Assembly: GCA_023229175.1 (NCBI GenBank)
Contig: JALNZV010000011.1
Span: 8,742 to 72,741, forward strand
Length of the DNA: 64,000 bases
From: Tissierellaceae bacterium
Lineage (GTDB): Bacteria; Bacillota; Clostridia; Tissierellales; Tissierellaceae
Direction: 5' to 3'
Every line of letters begins with the position of its first letter. Position 1 is the first letter of the stretch. Made by a program: the position numbers and the translations under genes. Of the stretch, positions 1 to 8,381 are shown piece after piece. The notes under the pieces are model-generated. The model made no database searches and was not told the DNA's origin. It worked only from the letters and a program-made list of their open reading frames with translations.

Positions 1-45
1 GCCCTGGCCTTTATAGGTTTTTCAGGCATAGTTCAAATCCAATAG
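1..45 (+). CDS. nqrE: NqrE C-terminus (partial, runs off the left edge)
   Basis: The first 14 codons and a TAG stop read ALAFIGFSGIVQIQ. This resembles the hydrophobic C-terminal end of NqrE/RnfA-type membrane subunits, which finish with a similar FxSFSGxxx pattern. It lies 12 bases before a clear nqrF, the order expected in nqrABCDEF operons (nqrE then nqrF). Only the tail is visible, so the name rests mainly on context. Confidence 0.55.
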   Translation, partial: ALAFIGFSGIVQIQ

Positions 46-57
46 GGGGACAACAAT

Positions 58-1161
58 ATGAACGAGATAATTATAACCACAATTGCTGTTACTGGAATTT
101 CTGCAGTGTTTGCTTTTTTACTTACATTAGCGGAGAGAACTATTGGGAATTATGGAGAGGTTAAACTGATAATCAACGAAGATAAGGAATACACTGTTGA
201 GGGAGGCTCATCACTATTATCCACACTGATTGATGAAAAAATATTCATTCCTTCAGCCTGTGGGGGAAAAGGTACCTGTGGATATTGTAAAGTAAAGGTT
301 TTAGAGGGAGGAGGCCCCGTACTGGCAACAGAGATACCTTTTATGACCGATGAAGAACTCGATGATCATGTAAGGCTTTCCTGTCAATGTAAAGTTAAAG
401 AAGATATAAAGATAGAAATTCCTGAAGAATTATTTAATGTTAAGGAATTTGAGGCACAAGTAGAAGAGCTGGAAGATATGACTTCCGAGATAAAACGTTT
501 GAGGGTAAGACTGCCAGAAGGAGAAGAGATAAGCTTTAAACCAGGTCAATTCATCCAATTAATGGCGCCAAAATACGACGGCAACGATGAAGAAGTATAT
601 AGAGCGTATTCCATAGCCTCGTCTCCCCTGGACAAAAATCATGTGGAATTATTTATTGGGTACGTACCCAATGGAATATGTACAACTTATGTACATAAAT
701 ATTTGAAGGTTGGAGATAAGGTAAAGGTAAATGGGCCCTATGGAGACTTTTTCTTCCAAACTGACAGCGATAGAGAGATAATTTTGGTTGCTGCCGGGAC
801 GGGAATTGCACCTATAATCTCCATATTAAAATATATGAAAACCTACGATATCAAGAGAAAGGCCACATTTTATTTTGGAGCAAAGACACCTGACGATTTA
901 TTCTTGGTAGATTTTTTCAAAGACTTAGAAGATACGCTCCACGACTTTAAATTTGTTCCAACTCTTACTAGGACAACAGAGGAACACAATTGGCATGGGG
1001 AAACCGGTAGAGTAAATAATGCCATAGAAAAATACTTAAATGATGGAGAAAATAAAGAGGCTTATTTATGCGGTAATGTAAAAATGATAGAGACCATGGT
1101 CAGTGCCTTGTTGGCAAAGGGAATGCCAGAAGAATTTATTTACTTTGACAAGTTCGATTAG
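58..1161 (+). CDS. nqrF: Na+-translocating NADH:quinone reductase subunit F (NqrF-like)
   Basis: Predicted electron-input subunit of the Na+-pumping NADH:quinone reductase: it oxidises NADH and passes electrons through FAD and a 2Fe-2S centre. A single N-terminal membrane anchor (about residues 3-25) precedes a plant-type ferredoxin domain with C68, C74, C77 and C109 (Cx5Cx2C plus a distal Cys). An FNR-like domain follows, with a RAYSIAS flavin-binding motif near residue 183 and a GTGIAP NAD-site motif near 264. At 367 residues it is a little shorter than proteobacterial NqrF (about 407). The ATG follows an AGGGGGACAACA ribosome site. The preceding tail resembles NqrE, so it is probably the last gene of an nqr operon; a terminator follows directly. 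Alternative: a stand-alone ferredoxin-NAD reductase of the same fold. Confidence 0.85.
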   Translation: MNEIIITTIAVTGISAVFAFLLTLAERTIGNYGEVKLIINEDKEYTVEGGSSLLSTLIDEKIFIPSACGGKGTCGYCKVKVLEGGGPVLATEIPFMTDEELDDHVRLSCQCKVKEDIKIEIPEELFNVKEFEAQVEELEDMTSEIKRLRVRLPEGEEISFKPGQFIQLMAPKYDGNDEEVYRAYSIASSPLDKNHVELFIGYVPNGICTTYVHKYLKVGDKVKVNGPYGDFFFQTDSDREIILVAAGTGIAPIISILKYMKTYDIKRKATFYFGAKTPDDLFLVDFFKDLEDTLHDFKFVPTLTRTTEEHNWHGETGRVNNAIEKYLNDGENKEAYLCGNVKMIETMVSALLAKGMPEEFIYFDKFD

Positions 1162-1187
1162 GAGAAATCAATTTGATTTCTCTTTTT
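1162..1187 (+). terminator. Intrinsic terminator after nqrF
   Basis: GAGAAATC pairs with GATTTCTC across a 5-base loop (AATTT) and is followed by TTTTTC. It begins at the nqrF stop codon and closes the operon. Confidence 0.8.
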
Positions 1188-1256
1188 CTTATGGCAGCTT
1201 TTATGATATAATTTAATTGCTGGTTTACTAATTATTATATCCTAGGGGGATGGATA

Positions 1257-2603
1257 ATGAAGCTTGAATTATTTGATTTTATCGATGAGACATTGGCATT
1301 AATAGATGAGAGAAGGGAAAGTATAGACATTGTAGCATCAATTCTAGAAAAGTTTTTTACAGATAGTTTTTTTATCAACGACCATTTTTTAAATGTCAAT
1401 TATAGGATAAAGTCTCCAGAGAGTTTAAGGGAGAAGATACTTCGTCACAACTTTTTTATTAAATTCGGAACTCCTGAAAACCTAATTTCAAACTTGTCTG
1501 ATCTCATAGGTTTTAGGATAGAATGTAGGTTTATTGAAGATGAGGATAAAATATATAAGGATATTGTAAAATTATTTGAAATTGAGTTGGAGGATGGATT
1601 CTATACCAATCCTTTAAATTCAAATATTATTCTAAATTTAGGTATGAAGCAGCCACAGAAACAAAAAAATGGATTTGAGATATATAAAATAGATGGAAAA
1701 TACGTGAAAGATAATATCGTCGTCAATTTTGAATTGCAAATTAAATCTTTGGTTAATTTATTTTGGGGAGAAATAGATCATCGAATCCTCTATAAAAACT
1801 TCAATTATATGCTTACAGAAGATTTCTTTAGGGATATAATGTCTTCTATCAAAGACAACTTAACTATGATAGACAGGCAATTGATGTTGGTATACAACCA
1901 TTTGAATGGAATGGATGCTAGTAATTCTTTGAATAAAAAAAATCAATTGCAATCACTGCTGTCAAAGATTATTCACGATATATATATAGTGAAGATTAGG
2001 AAGGAAATAGGGTTTATTATAGATTTTAAAAAATCGACTGACGTCATTGTAAACTATATTTTTATGAAGGGCGGTCCTGAAGAAACTGAAAACTACAGTG
2101 CTAATTTCCTTAGGATTTTAAATAGGCTTAACGAGATTGGGGAGAATGAAATTTCTTTTAATACGTATATTAATTTTGAAAGGGAAATATTTTTCAACGA
2201 TTGTTTTACTCGCAACATAGGCAATAGTATACTGGAGGTAATTAACAAAGATTTTCGCTGGAACTTGTTTTTTAGGATAATTTTTGAGATAGAAGAAGGC
2301 AATAAGGCTGAGGACTTTGAAGGTTTTATGATGTTCATCAGATATAGGTTTTATGAAAATTTGGCAATAATATTAGAGGAGAAGGAAATGACATCGGAAG
2401 AAAAAGATGAAATCCTAAACAGCATAATGGACGAAATAGCATTGGCTTTTATAAAAGAGCTGGATGTTGATTTTCTTTGCGATTGCAGCATTAAGCCTTT
2501 AAATAAGAAAATCAAAGAACAATTTAAAGTTATCCATACTTTTGAGGAATGGGAAATACATAAACATAAAGTATATAAGATTGTATCAGAACACGAATTT
2601 TAG
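1257..2603 (+). CDS. RelA/SpoT synthetase-domain protein with long C-terminal extension
   Basis: The N-terminal ~200 residues look like the (p)ppGpp synthetase fold found in small alarmone synthetases. RIKSPESLREKI (50-61) matches the ATP-binding RxKSxxS motif. SDLIGFRIEC (81-90) carries the Mg-binding Asp (D82). FELQIKS (158-164) matches the ExQIRT motif with catalytic Glu E159, and WGEIDH (170-175) matches the following helix. There is no HD hydrolase domain upstream. The loop that normally reads NGYxSLH is NGFEIYK (138-144), so the nucleotide-acceptor site is altered. Residues ~215-448 are predicted helical, acidic and unrecognised. ATG lies 7 bases after GGGGG. Activity is uncertain: it may be an alarmone synthetase, another pyrophosphokinase, or an inactive regulator. 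Confidence 0.7.
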   Translation: MKLELFDFIDETLALIDERRESIDIVASILEKFFTDSFFINDHFLNVNYRIKSPESLREKILRHNFFIKFGTPENLISNLSDLIGFRIECRFIEDEDKIYKDIVKLFEIELEDGFYTNPLNSNIILNLGMKQPQKQKNGFEIYKIDGKYVKDNIVVNFELQIKSLVNLFWGEIDHRILYKNFNYMLTEDFFRDIMSSIKDNLTMIDRQLMLVYNHLNGMDASNSLNKKNQLQSLLSKIIHDIYIVKIRKEIGFIIDFKKSTDVIVNYIFMKGGPEETENYSANFLRILNRLNEIGENEISFNTYINFEREIFFNDCFTRNIGNSILEVINKDFRWNLFFRIIFEIEEGNKAEDFEGFMMFIRYRFYENLAIILEEKEMTSEEKDEILNSIMDEIALAFIKELDVDFLCDCSIKPLNKKIKEQFKVIHTFEEWEIHKHKVYKIVSEHEF

Positions 2604-2661
2604 GTAACTTTTATTACAACGTATTCACTTAACAGGCAAATAATAATAAGGGGCATTAAAT

Positions 2662-4425
2662 ATGAAAATATTAAGAAGAATTAAATCTACATTTCTAAGT
2701 ATTAGAAAAAGCATCAAAAGGTTTCCCATTACTGTACTCATATCTACGGTTTTGGCACTTAGCCTTATATATTTGAACGAAGTAGAGGTTGACGTAGACA
2801 CATTAGATAAACTAATCAGGCTAAACATGGTTTTAGGTCTAAGTATACTTTTGTCTTTATGTATTGGACTCTTTGTTGAAATCACTTTTAGCCACAATAG
2901 ACTAATTTCCACCATGCTTTATTTAGGCGGCGGAGCTTTTTTAGTATTTTATTATAACTTTTATTTACAAAACCTCAATACTGCTGCGGTATCGAGATAC
3001 TTTGGCCTAGTTATATTTTTTATTTTGGCATTTTTATATATACCAAGGCTTAGGGAAAAGGACGACTACGAATATTATATTTTAGACGTGTATTATGGAT
3101 TTGCTTTAACTGTCACATATGCCCTTGTTTTATTTATTGGGCTTTCGGCAATTTTTCTCACAATTAATCAGCTCTTTGAAGTGGAGATACCGGGGAAATT
3201 ATACTATTACATATTTCTGATACTATCTTTAGTATTTGCTGTATCTTTATTTTTGGCAAATCTTCCTTCAGTTGAGGAAAAATACAAGAATGCACAATAT
3301 AATAAGTCCTTAAGAGTGCTTCTGACATTCATTGTGATTCCATTAATAAGTATTTACTCTGCCATTTTGTATGTGTATTTTGCAAAGATTTTACTTATTA
3401 GGGAATGGCCTAAGGGCCTGGTTTCTCATCTAGTTATTTGGTATTCTACTGTTTCAGTAGGGGTTATATTTTTGCTAAACCCGATAATTAATTCAAACAA
3501 GGTGGCAAATACTTTTAAAAAGATTTTTCCCAAAGCCGTATTGCCAATACTTCTGATGATGTTTATTTCCATTTTTCAAAGGATATTTCAATATGGGATT
3601 ACAGAAAACAGGTACTATATCGTCGTTTTGGGATTTTGGGTTTTAGGTATAATGATATATTTTTCTGCCAAAAGGAATTACAATAATGCTATTATACCCA
3701 TAAGCCTTTCTTTGCTAGTACTGGTTTCAGTATTTGGACCCTTTAGTAGTTTTGCCATTTCTAAATACAGTCAAAATAAGAGGTTACAGGAAATACTAGT
3801 AAGAAATAGTATGTTGGTTAATGGAACAATAATTCCAAATGCCGATGTTTCTCAGGAGCATAAAAAAGAGATTAGCAATATAATAAACTATTTTAGCCAA
3901 AATCATGAACTGGGAGATATAAAAATACTTCCTGACGGATTTGCAGTAGATGATATGGAGAACGTAATGGGTTTCAAATACATTCCATATAATCTAGACC
4001 CCTATGAAAGAGATAGATACTTTTATTTTGCCACAAATTCTCAAGAACCTATTGATATAAATGATTTTCAATACTATTTGAATATGAATTCATGGGATGA
4101 AGAGCTAAAAGAAATAGGTGGTTATACCATATCTTATAATAGAGAAAAGTCTATACTGACAGTTCGTGGCAATGGTGAAGAAATATTGCAGCAAGATTTA
4201 AGAGTTTTCGTCAAAGAAATATATGCAAAGGAAAATATGGGAATTGATATAAAAAAGAACTTTTTGGATATGGAAGATATGACTTTTGAGTTCTCTTATA
4301 TTGATTCTGCTAAAGTTATAAAATTTAAAATTATATTTTTAAGTGTAAATGGGCGAGTAGAGGGAGATAATAATATTATGCTTGAAGGAGTAGATTATAT
4401 TTTATTAATGGGAAAGACTGAATAA
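2662..4425 (+). CDS. DUF4153-type polytopic membrane protein
   Basis: Protein of 587 residues with about ten hydrophobic segments between residues ~15 and 390, then a soluble, charged C-terminal domain of about 190 residues. The segment YSAILYVYFAKILL followed by a tryptophan- and proline-containing loop and another pair of helices is typical of DUF4153 proteins, whose function is unknown. It follows the RelA-like gene after 58 bases and precedes msrA by 17 bases, so co-transcription with msrA is likely. No transport motif or catalytic residue is recognisable. Family assignment is from overall pattern and is moderately sure. Confidence 0.6.
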   Translation: MKILRRIKSTFLSIRKSIKRFPITVLISTVLALSLIYLNEVEVDVDTLDKLIRLNMVLGLSILLSLCIGLFVEITFSHNRLISTMLYLGGGAFLVFYYNFYLQNLNTAAVSRYFGLVIFFILAFLYIPRLREKDDYEYYILDVYYGFALTVTYALVLFIGLSAIFLTINQLFEVEIPGKLYYYIFLILSLVFAVSLFLANLPSVEEKYKNAQYNKSLRVLLTFIVIPLISIYSAILYVYFAKILLIREWPKGLVSHLVIWYSTVSVGVIFLLNPIINSNKVANTFKKIFPKAVLPILLMMFISIFQRIFQYGITENRYYIVVLGFWVLGIMIYFSAKRNYNNAIIPISLSLLVLVSVFGPFSSFAISKYSQNKRLQEILVRNSMLVNGTIIPNADVSQEHKKEISNIINYFSQNHELGDIKILPDGFAVDDMENVMGFKYIPYNLDPYERDRYFYFATNSQEPIDINDFQYYLNMNSWDEELKEIGGYTISYNREKSILTVRGNGEEILQQDLRVFVKEIYAKENMGIDIKKNFLDMEDMTFEFSYIDSAKVIKFKIIFLSVNGRVEGDNNIMLEGVDYILLMGKTE

Positions 4426-4442
4426 AATTTGGAGGGGAAGAA

Positions 4443-4919
4443 ATGAAAGAAATATACTTAGCTGGAGGTTGTTTTTGGGGCGTAGAAGAATATATGTCGA
4501 GAATAAATGGAGTTGTGGATACAGAGGTTGGGTATGCCAATGGTACAAAGGAGAATCCTACCTATGAAGAAGTATGTACTGGCATAACTGGCCATTCGGA
4601 GACAACTTATGTGAAATACGATGAAAATATAGTTTCACTAGAAGAATTATTAAACAAATTTTGGAATATAATAGATCCGACTATGCTAAATCGTCAAGGA
4701 CCTGATATAGGCAACCAGTATAGGACAGGAATATATTTTATTGATGATAAGGATTTGACTACTATAAATAAGACTTTAGAGGAGCAGAAAACAATGCATA
4801 AAAAGCCCATTGTCACAGAAATCATGGCTTTAGACTCATTTTATCCTGCAGAGGATTACCATCAGGACTATTTAAAGAAGAATCCTGGCGGATACTGCCA
4901 CATTGACCTAAGTAAATAA
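4443..4919 (+). CDS. msrA: Peptide-methionine (S)-S-oxide reductase MsrA
   Basis: Repairs protein-bound methionine-S-sulfoxide. The catalytic cysteine is C10 in the hallmark AGGCFWG motif, followed by the conserved GYANG (about 31-35), GHSE/TTYVKYD and DPTMLNRQGPDIGNQYRTGIY stretches that form the substrate pocket. At 158 residues it is a full-length, single-domain MsrA with no fused MsrB. The start ATG has a GGAGGGGAAGAA ribosome site. A strong terminator follows, and the next gene is a second methionine-sulfoxide reductase of a different family. Confidence 0.97.
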   Translation: MKEIYLAGGCFWGVEEYMSRINGVVDTEVGYANGTKENPTYEEVCTGITGHSETTYVKYDENIVSLEELLNKFWNIIDPTMLNRQGPDIGNQYRTGIYFIDDKDLTTINKTLEEQKTMHKKPIVTEIMALDSFYPAEDYHQDYLKKNPGGYCHIDLSK

Positions 4920-4937
4920 TTTGTAGACTTCGTAAGC

Positions 4938-4959
4938 AAAAGTGCCCAAGGGCACTTTT
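4938..4959 (+). terminator. Intrinsic terminator after msrA
   Basis: AAAAGTGCCC and GGGCACTTTT form a perfect 10-bp stem over a 2-base centre (in practice a shorter stem with a 4-6 base loop), ending in T residues. It sits 19 bases after the msrA stop and could work in both directions. Confidence 0.85.
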
Positions 4960-4974
4960 ATATTGTATAATTTC

Positions 4975-5002
4975 CTTGATTTTGATAATATAGAATTATA
5001 AT
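4975..5002 (+). promoter_or_regulatory. Probable sigma-A promoter for the fRMsr gene
   Basis: CTTGAT at 4975-4980 and a perfect TATAAT at 4997-5002 with a 16-base spacer, just downstream of the msrA terminator and 20 bases before the next start codon. Confidence 0.5.
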
Positions 5003-5022
5003 ATTTCGAGAGGGGAAATAAT

Positions 5023-5520
5023 ATGTTTAAATTTGATGGAATTGAAGTCATGAATGAAAGAGAAAGATTGAGGTATATGCTTTTACTAGCAAAATCTCAG
5101 CTAAGCTCTGAAAATGACGACTTAGCCAATATTTCCAATATTACCGGAATAATAATGGCTTGCGTAGAAAAATTAAACTGGGCTGGTTTTTATTTTCTAA
5201 GGGAAAATGAACTAGTATTAGGCCCCTTCCAAGGGTTGCCAGCTTGCAATAGAATTGAAATAGGGAAAGGAGTATGCGGTACAGCCGCCCATACTGGGAA
5301 GATACAAAGAGTGGTTGATGTACATGAATTTCCTGGGCATATTGCTTGTGACGATGCTTCAAATTCAGAGCTTGTGATTCCAATTATTAAGGACAATGAG
5401 GTCTATGGAGTTTTGGATTTAGATAGTCCAGAAAAAAGTAGATTTACTAAATTAGAAGAAGAATACTTTATTAAGCTTGTTGAAATACTAAACGAAAATA
5501 TTAATTGGAATAATATATGA
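5023..5520 (+). CDS. Free methionine-(R)-sulfoxide reductase (GAF-type, fRMsr)
   Basis: A single GAF domain of 165 residues that reduces free L-methionine-R-sulfoxide, not protein-bound residues. Three cysteines at C75 (LPACNRI), C85 (KGVCGTA) and C109 (HIACDDAS) have spacings of 10 and 24 residues, the same as the C84/C94/C118 set of the E. coli enzyme (YebR/MsrC). Conserved NWAGFY, LGPFQG and VLDLDSP motifs complete the family signature. It is expressed from its own likely promoter behind msrA, giving a neighbouring pair for S- and R-sulfoxides. ATG follows GAGAGGGG. Confidence 0.93.
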   Translation: MFKFDGIEVMNERERLRYMLLLAKSQLSSENDDLANISNITGIIMACVEKLNWAGFYFLRENELVLGPFQGLPACNRIEIGKGVCGTAAHTGKIQRVVDVHEFPGHIACDDASNSELVIPIIKDNEVYGVLDLDSPEKSRFTKLEEEYFIKLVEILNENINWNNI

Positions 5521-5560
5521 TTTACATATTATATATAACTAGAAAGGAAGGATAAAAAAG

Positions 5561-7015
5561 ATGAGAGTTTTAGAAGGCATTAAACCAGAGAGGGTAATGT
5601 ATTATTTCGAGGAAATAACAAGAATACCTAGATGCTCCCACAAAGAAAAGCAAATTAGCGATTATCTTGTAAAAGTCGGAAGGGATCTTGGATTGGAAGT
5701 TATCCAAGATAAAGCCTTAAATGTAATAATCAAAAAGCCCGGGTTTTCAGGTTATGAAAACAGCCCTATAGTTGTATTACAGGGACATATGGACATGGTA
5801 TGCGAAAAAACAGAGAGTTCCAGCCATGATTTTCTTAAAGATCCAATAAAAATTAAGGTTGAAGGCGACTATTTAATCGCCAAGGAAACAACATTGGGGG
5901 CAGACAACGGAATTGCACTGGCCATGATATTGTCTGTATTGGAATCAAAGGATATACCTCATCCTCCAATAGAAGCTCTATTTACATCCGATGAGGAATC
6001 GGGCATGTCCGGTGCTTTAGCACTTAATCCAAATCATATTGACGGTAAAATGTTAATTAACTTAGACTCCGAAGAAGAAGGAACCGCACTGGTAAGCTGT
6101 GCTGGTGGGGAAAGAAATATAGTGAGTATTCCCATTAAGTGGCAGGACTTGCCGACAAACAAAGAGCATTTCGAGTTATCAATATCGGGGCTCCAAGGTG
6201 GACACTCAGGTATGGAAATAAATAAAGGCAGAGGAAATTCAAACAAAATCATGGGAAGGGTCCTAGATTACTTAGTCGGTAAAATAGATATGGACCTATG
6301 GCATATTGAAGGAGGTTCAAAATCAAATGCTATACCAAGATTTTCAAAGGCCAATATTGTAGTAGCAAAAGAAGATGTTGATAAATTGAATTTAGCTGTA
6401 TCAAATATAGAAAAAGAATTAAAAACGGAATTATCCCATACAGATAAAGACGTTGAAATCAATATATCCCCCATTGTAGAAAATGACAAAAGGGTATTTA
6501 CCAAGGATACATTGAGCAAAGTAATTTCAGCCTTAGTATTGATACCAAATGGGGTTCAGACCATGAGTGGTGCCATAGAGGGCCTAGTAGAGAGTTCAAC
6601 TAATTTAGGTGTCGTAAACACTGTTGATGGAAATGTAACTTTGGAGTCTTCCATCAGATCGTCCTTAGGGACATTAAAGGCTCATATATCAAATCAAATT
6701 AAATTATTGTGTCAATGCATGAATATTGAAAGCGAAAGTTTATCAGCATATCCAGCATGGCAATATAAGGAGAATTCCTATATAAGAGAAGTGTTAAAGG
6801 AGACATATAGGGAAATTTATAATAAGGACCTGAACATATCTGCAATTCACGCAGGACTAGAATGCGGGCTCTTTGACGAGAAATTTGAAGATATGGATAT
6901 GATTTCTTTTGGACCAAATATGTATGGAGTTCATGCTCCTGGTGAAAAACTAAGTATATCATCCACCAGCAGAACCTACGATTTTTTACTTAAGGTGTTG
7001 GAAAAGATTAGGTAA
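5561..7015 (+). CDS. pepD: Aminoacyl-histidine dipeptidase (PepD, M20 family)
   Basis: Cytosolic zinc dipeptidase (carnosinase-like) that splits Xaa-His and other dipeptides. Metal-ligand regions of the M20 fold are visible: QGHMDMVCE, LGADNGIALAM, the general-base region TSDEESGMSG, NLDSEEEG, and HAGLECGLF near the C-terminus. The dimerisation/lid domain starts around the GGHSGMEINKGRGN motif. The 484-residue length is the normal PepD size. ATG follows AGAAAGGAAGGA. It lies 41 bases after fRMsr with no terminator in between. In a histidine-degrading organism it could feed histidine to the hut pathway encoded 47 kb away; that link is inference. Confidence 0.95.
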   Translation: MRVLEGIKPERVMYYFEEITRIPRCSHKEKQISDYLVKVGRDLGLEVIQDKALNVIIKKPGFSGYENSPIVVLQGHMDMVCEKTESSSHDFLKDPIKIKVEGDYLIAKETTLGADNGIALAMILSVLESKDIPHPPIEALFTSDEESGMSGALALNPNHIDGKMLINLDSEEEGTALVSCAGGERNIVSIPIKWQDLPTNKEHFELSISGLQGGHSGMEINKGRGNSNKIMGRVLDYLVGKIDMDLWHIEGGSKSNAIPRFSKANIVVAKEDVDKLNLAVSNIEKELKTELSHTDKDVEINISPIVENDKRVFTKDTLSKVISALVLIPNGVQTMSGAIEGLVESSTNLGVVNTVDGNVTLESSIRSSLGTLKAHISNQIKLLCQCMNIESESLSAYPAWQYKENSYIREVLKETYREIYNKDLNISAIHAGLECGLFDEKFEDMDMISFGPNMYGVHAPGEKLSISSTSRTYDFLLKVLEKIR

Positions 7016-7040
7016 ATTTGTAAATTATATATGTACTTCT

Positions 7041-7067
7041 TTGTCAAAATAGGATATTATATATAAT
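7041..7067 (+). promoter_or_regulatory. Possible promoter upstream of the DUF1292 gene
   Basis: TTGTCA at 7041-7046 and TATAAT at 7062-7067, with a short 15-base spacer inside a very AT-rich stretch; overlapping -10-like sequences make the exact element uncertain. Confidence 0.35.
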
Positions 7068-7096
7068 AACAAATAAATTTCAAAGGAGAATAGAAA

Positions 7097-7477
7097 ATGG
7101 ATAAGAAAAAGGAAGAAGAATTTGATCATCATCACGACCATGATCACCATCATGACCATGATCACGACCACGACCATGAATTCGATTTCGAAGATTTAAA
7201 TGAAGATATAATTGTCTTGACACTAGATGATGATTCGGAACTGGAATGTTTAATACTTGGAGTGTTTGAAGTAGAAGAAGAAGAATATATTGCACTACAA
7301 CCTATTGATGAAGAAGATGTTTTATTATATAGATACAATGAAATAGATGACGAAGATTTTGAATTGTCTCCAATTGAAAACCAAGAAGAATTTGATATTG
7401 TATCTGAAGCCTTTGACGCTTTATTCCTAGAAGACGACGATTTTCTAGAATATGAAGACGACGATTTTGAAGATTAA
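7097..7477 (+). CDS. DUF1292 protein with a His/Asp-rich N-terminus
   Basis: An acidic protein of 126 residues. Residues 36-100 resemble the DUF1292 (YrzB-like) domain: IVLTLDDDSELECLILGVFEVEEEEYIALQPID, shown here only in outline by DSELEC, FEVEEEEYIAL and DVLLYRY. The N-terminus is unusual: between residues 10 and 28 it alternates Asp with His and holds 11 histidines, the kind of tract seen in proteins that bind or store divalent metals. The C-terminus is also very acidic. DUF1292 proteins usually lie near yrrK/yqgF and ureB-like genes; none is present here. The function of the domain is unknown, and metal binding is inference from composition. Confidence 0.75.
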   Translation: MDKKKEEEFDHHHDHDHHHDHDHDHDHEFDFEDLNEDIIVLTLDDDSELECLILGVFEVEEEEYIALQPIDEEDVLLYRYNEIDDEDFELSPIENQEEFDIVSEAFDALFLEDDDFLEYEDDDFED

Positions 7478-7486
7478 ATATGACTT

Positions 7487-7520
7487 AAAGGCACTTTGCG
7501 ACTTTGCGAGGTGCTTTTTA
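7487..7520 (+). terminator. Weak intrinsic terminator after the DUF1292 gene
   Basis: AAGGCAC pairs imperfectly with GTGCTTT around an interior that repeats CTTTGCGA twice, followed by a T-rich tail. Less clear than the other terminators in the window. Confidence 0.5.
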
Positions 7521-7542
7521 TATAACCTTGGGGGGATAACAT

Positions 7543-8364
7543 TTGTACAAACTAATCGCAATTGACTTGGACGGTACCTTGCTTGATGACAAAAAAGATA
7601 TACCAAAAGATAACCTAGATACTGTAAATTTATTAATTAAGAAAGGGTATGAAGTCGTAGTAGCTACAGGAAGGAGATATTGGTCCGCAAAGGAATTGAC
7701 GAAAAAAATCCATGGACATATTACAATAATAGCAAATAATGGAAATATAGTTAGGAATTCTTTAAACGATGAGTTGTTAATCTCAAAATACATGGATACG
7801 AAGGATTATAAATTAATTATTGAAGAAGGTATCAAAAGAAATTTGCATCCAGTGATACACATCGATGGCTATAATGAAGGTATAGATTTAATAATAGAGA
7901 CTGGAAGAGAGTATGGCGAATACGTAATGAGAGGGGGTAGATTTAAGGAAGTAAAGTCTTTTTTAGAAGTTGAAAACGAAAAGATATTGACCATAGTTTA
8001 TGGAGATTTCAAAAAAGCTCTTTATCCCTTTTACGAATTCATAAGTGAAAATTATTCAAAGAACTTCAATATTCATATAATGGAAAACCTTGATACAGTG
8101 GAGTCGATGATTGAAATAATGAATCCAGATGGAAACAAGTGGAAAACTATTTTAGAATATGCTGCGGGAATGAATATTGACCCTGCAGAGATAATTGCCA
8201 TTGGCGACAACAACAATGATGTCAGCATGATAAAGAATTCAGGTCTTGGCATAGCTATGAAAAATGGCAGTGATTTGGTGAAATCCGTAGCTAAAATAAT
8301 AACAAAAAAAGACAATAATGAATCTGGTGTTGCTTTTGAATTAAAAAGGGTATTAAATATATAG
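7543..8364 (+). CDS. Cof-type HAD-IIB phosphatase
   Basis: Haloacid dehalogenase superfamily phosphatase of the Cof subfamily, acting on small cytosolic phosphate esters such as sugar phosphates. Motif I is AIDLDGTLLDD (nucleophile Asp at residue 8), motif II is ATGRR near residue 45, and the late GDNNNDVSMIKNSGLGIAM stretch holds the Mg-binding Asp pair and the typical GxAM tail. The mid-region (~85-190) is the C2B cap. The start is TTG, chosen because GGGGG lies 6 bases upstream and no ATG is near. Substrate cannot be told from sequence. Confidence 0.9.
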   Translation: MYKLIAIDLDGTLLDDKKDIPKDNLDTVNLLIKKGYEVVVATGRRYWSAKELTKKIHGHITIIANNGNIVRNSLNDELLISKYMDTKDYKLIIEEGIKRNLHPVIHIDGYNEGIDLIIETGREYGEYVMRGGRFKEVKSFLEVENEKILTIVYGDFKKALYPFYEFISENYSKNFNIHIMENLDTVESMIEIMNPDGNKWKTILEYAAGMNIDPAEIIAIGDNNNDVSMIKNSGLGIAMKNGSDLVKSVAKIITKKDNNESGVAFELKRVLNI

Positions 8365-8381
8365 AAGAAAGGAGGAAGAGT

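Noticed and set aside
7100..7185. Short repeats in the His-rich segment considered as a direct repeat or CRISPR
   Set aside because: They are codon repeats for His and Asp without regular spacers.
7080..7295. Reverse open frame opposite the His-rich region
   Set aside because: Follows from the low-complexity GATCAT/CATGAC repeats of the forward gene; no start site or homology pattern.
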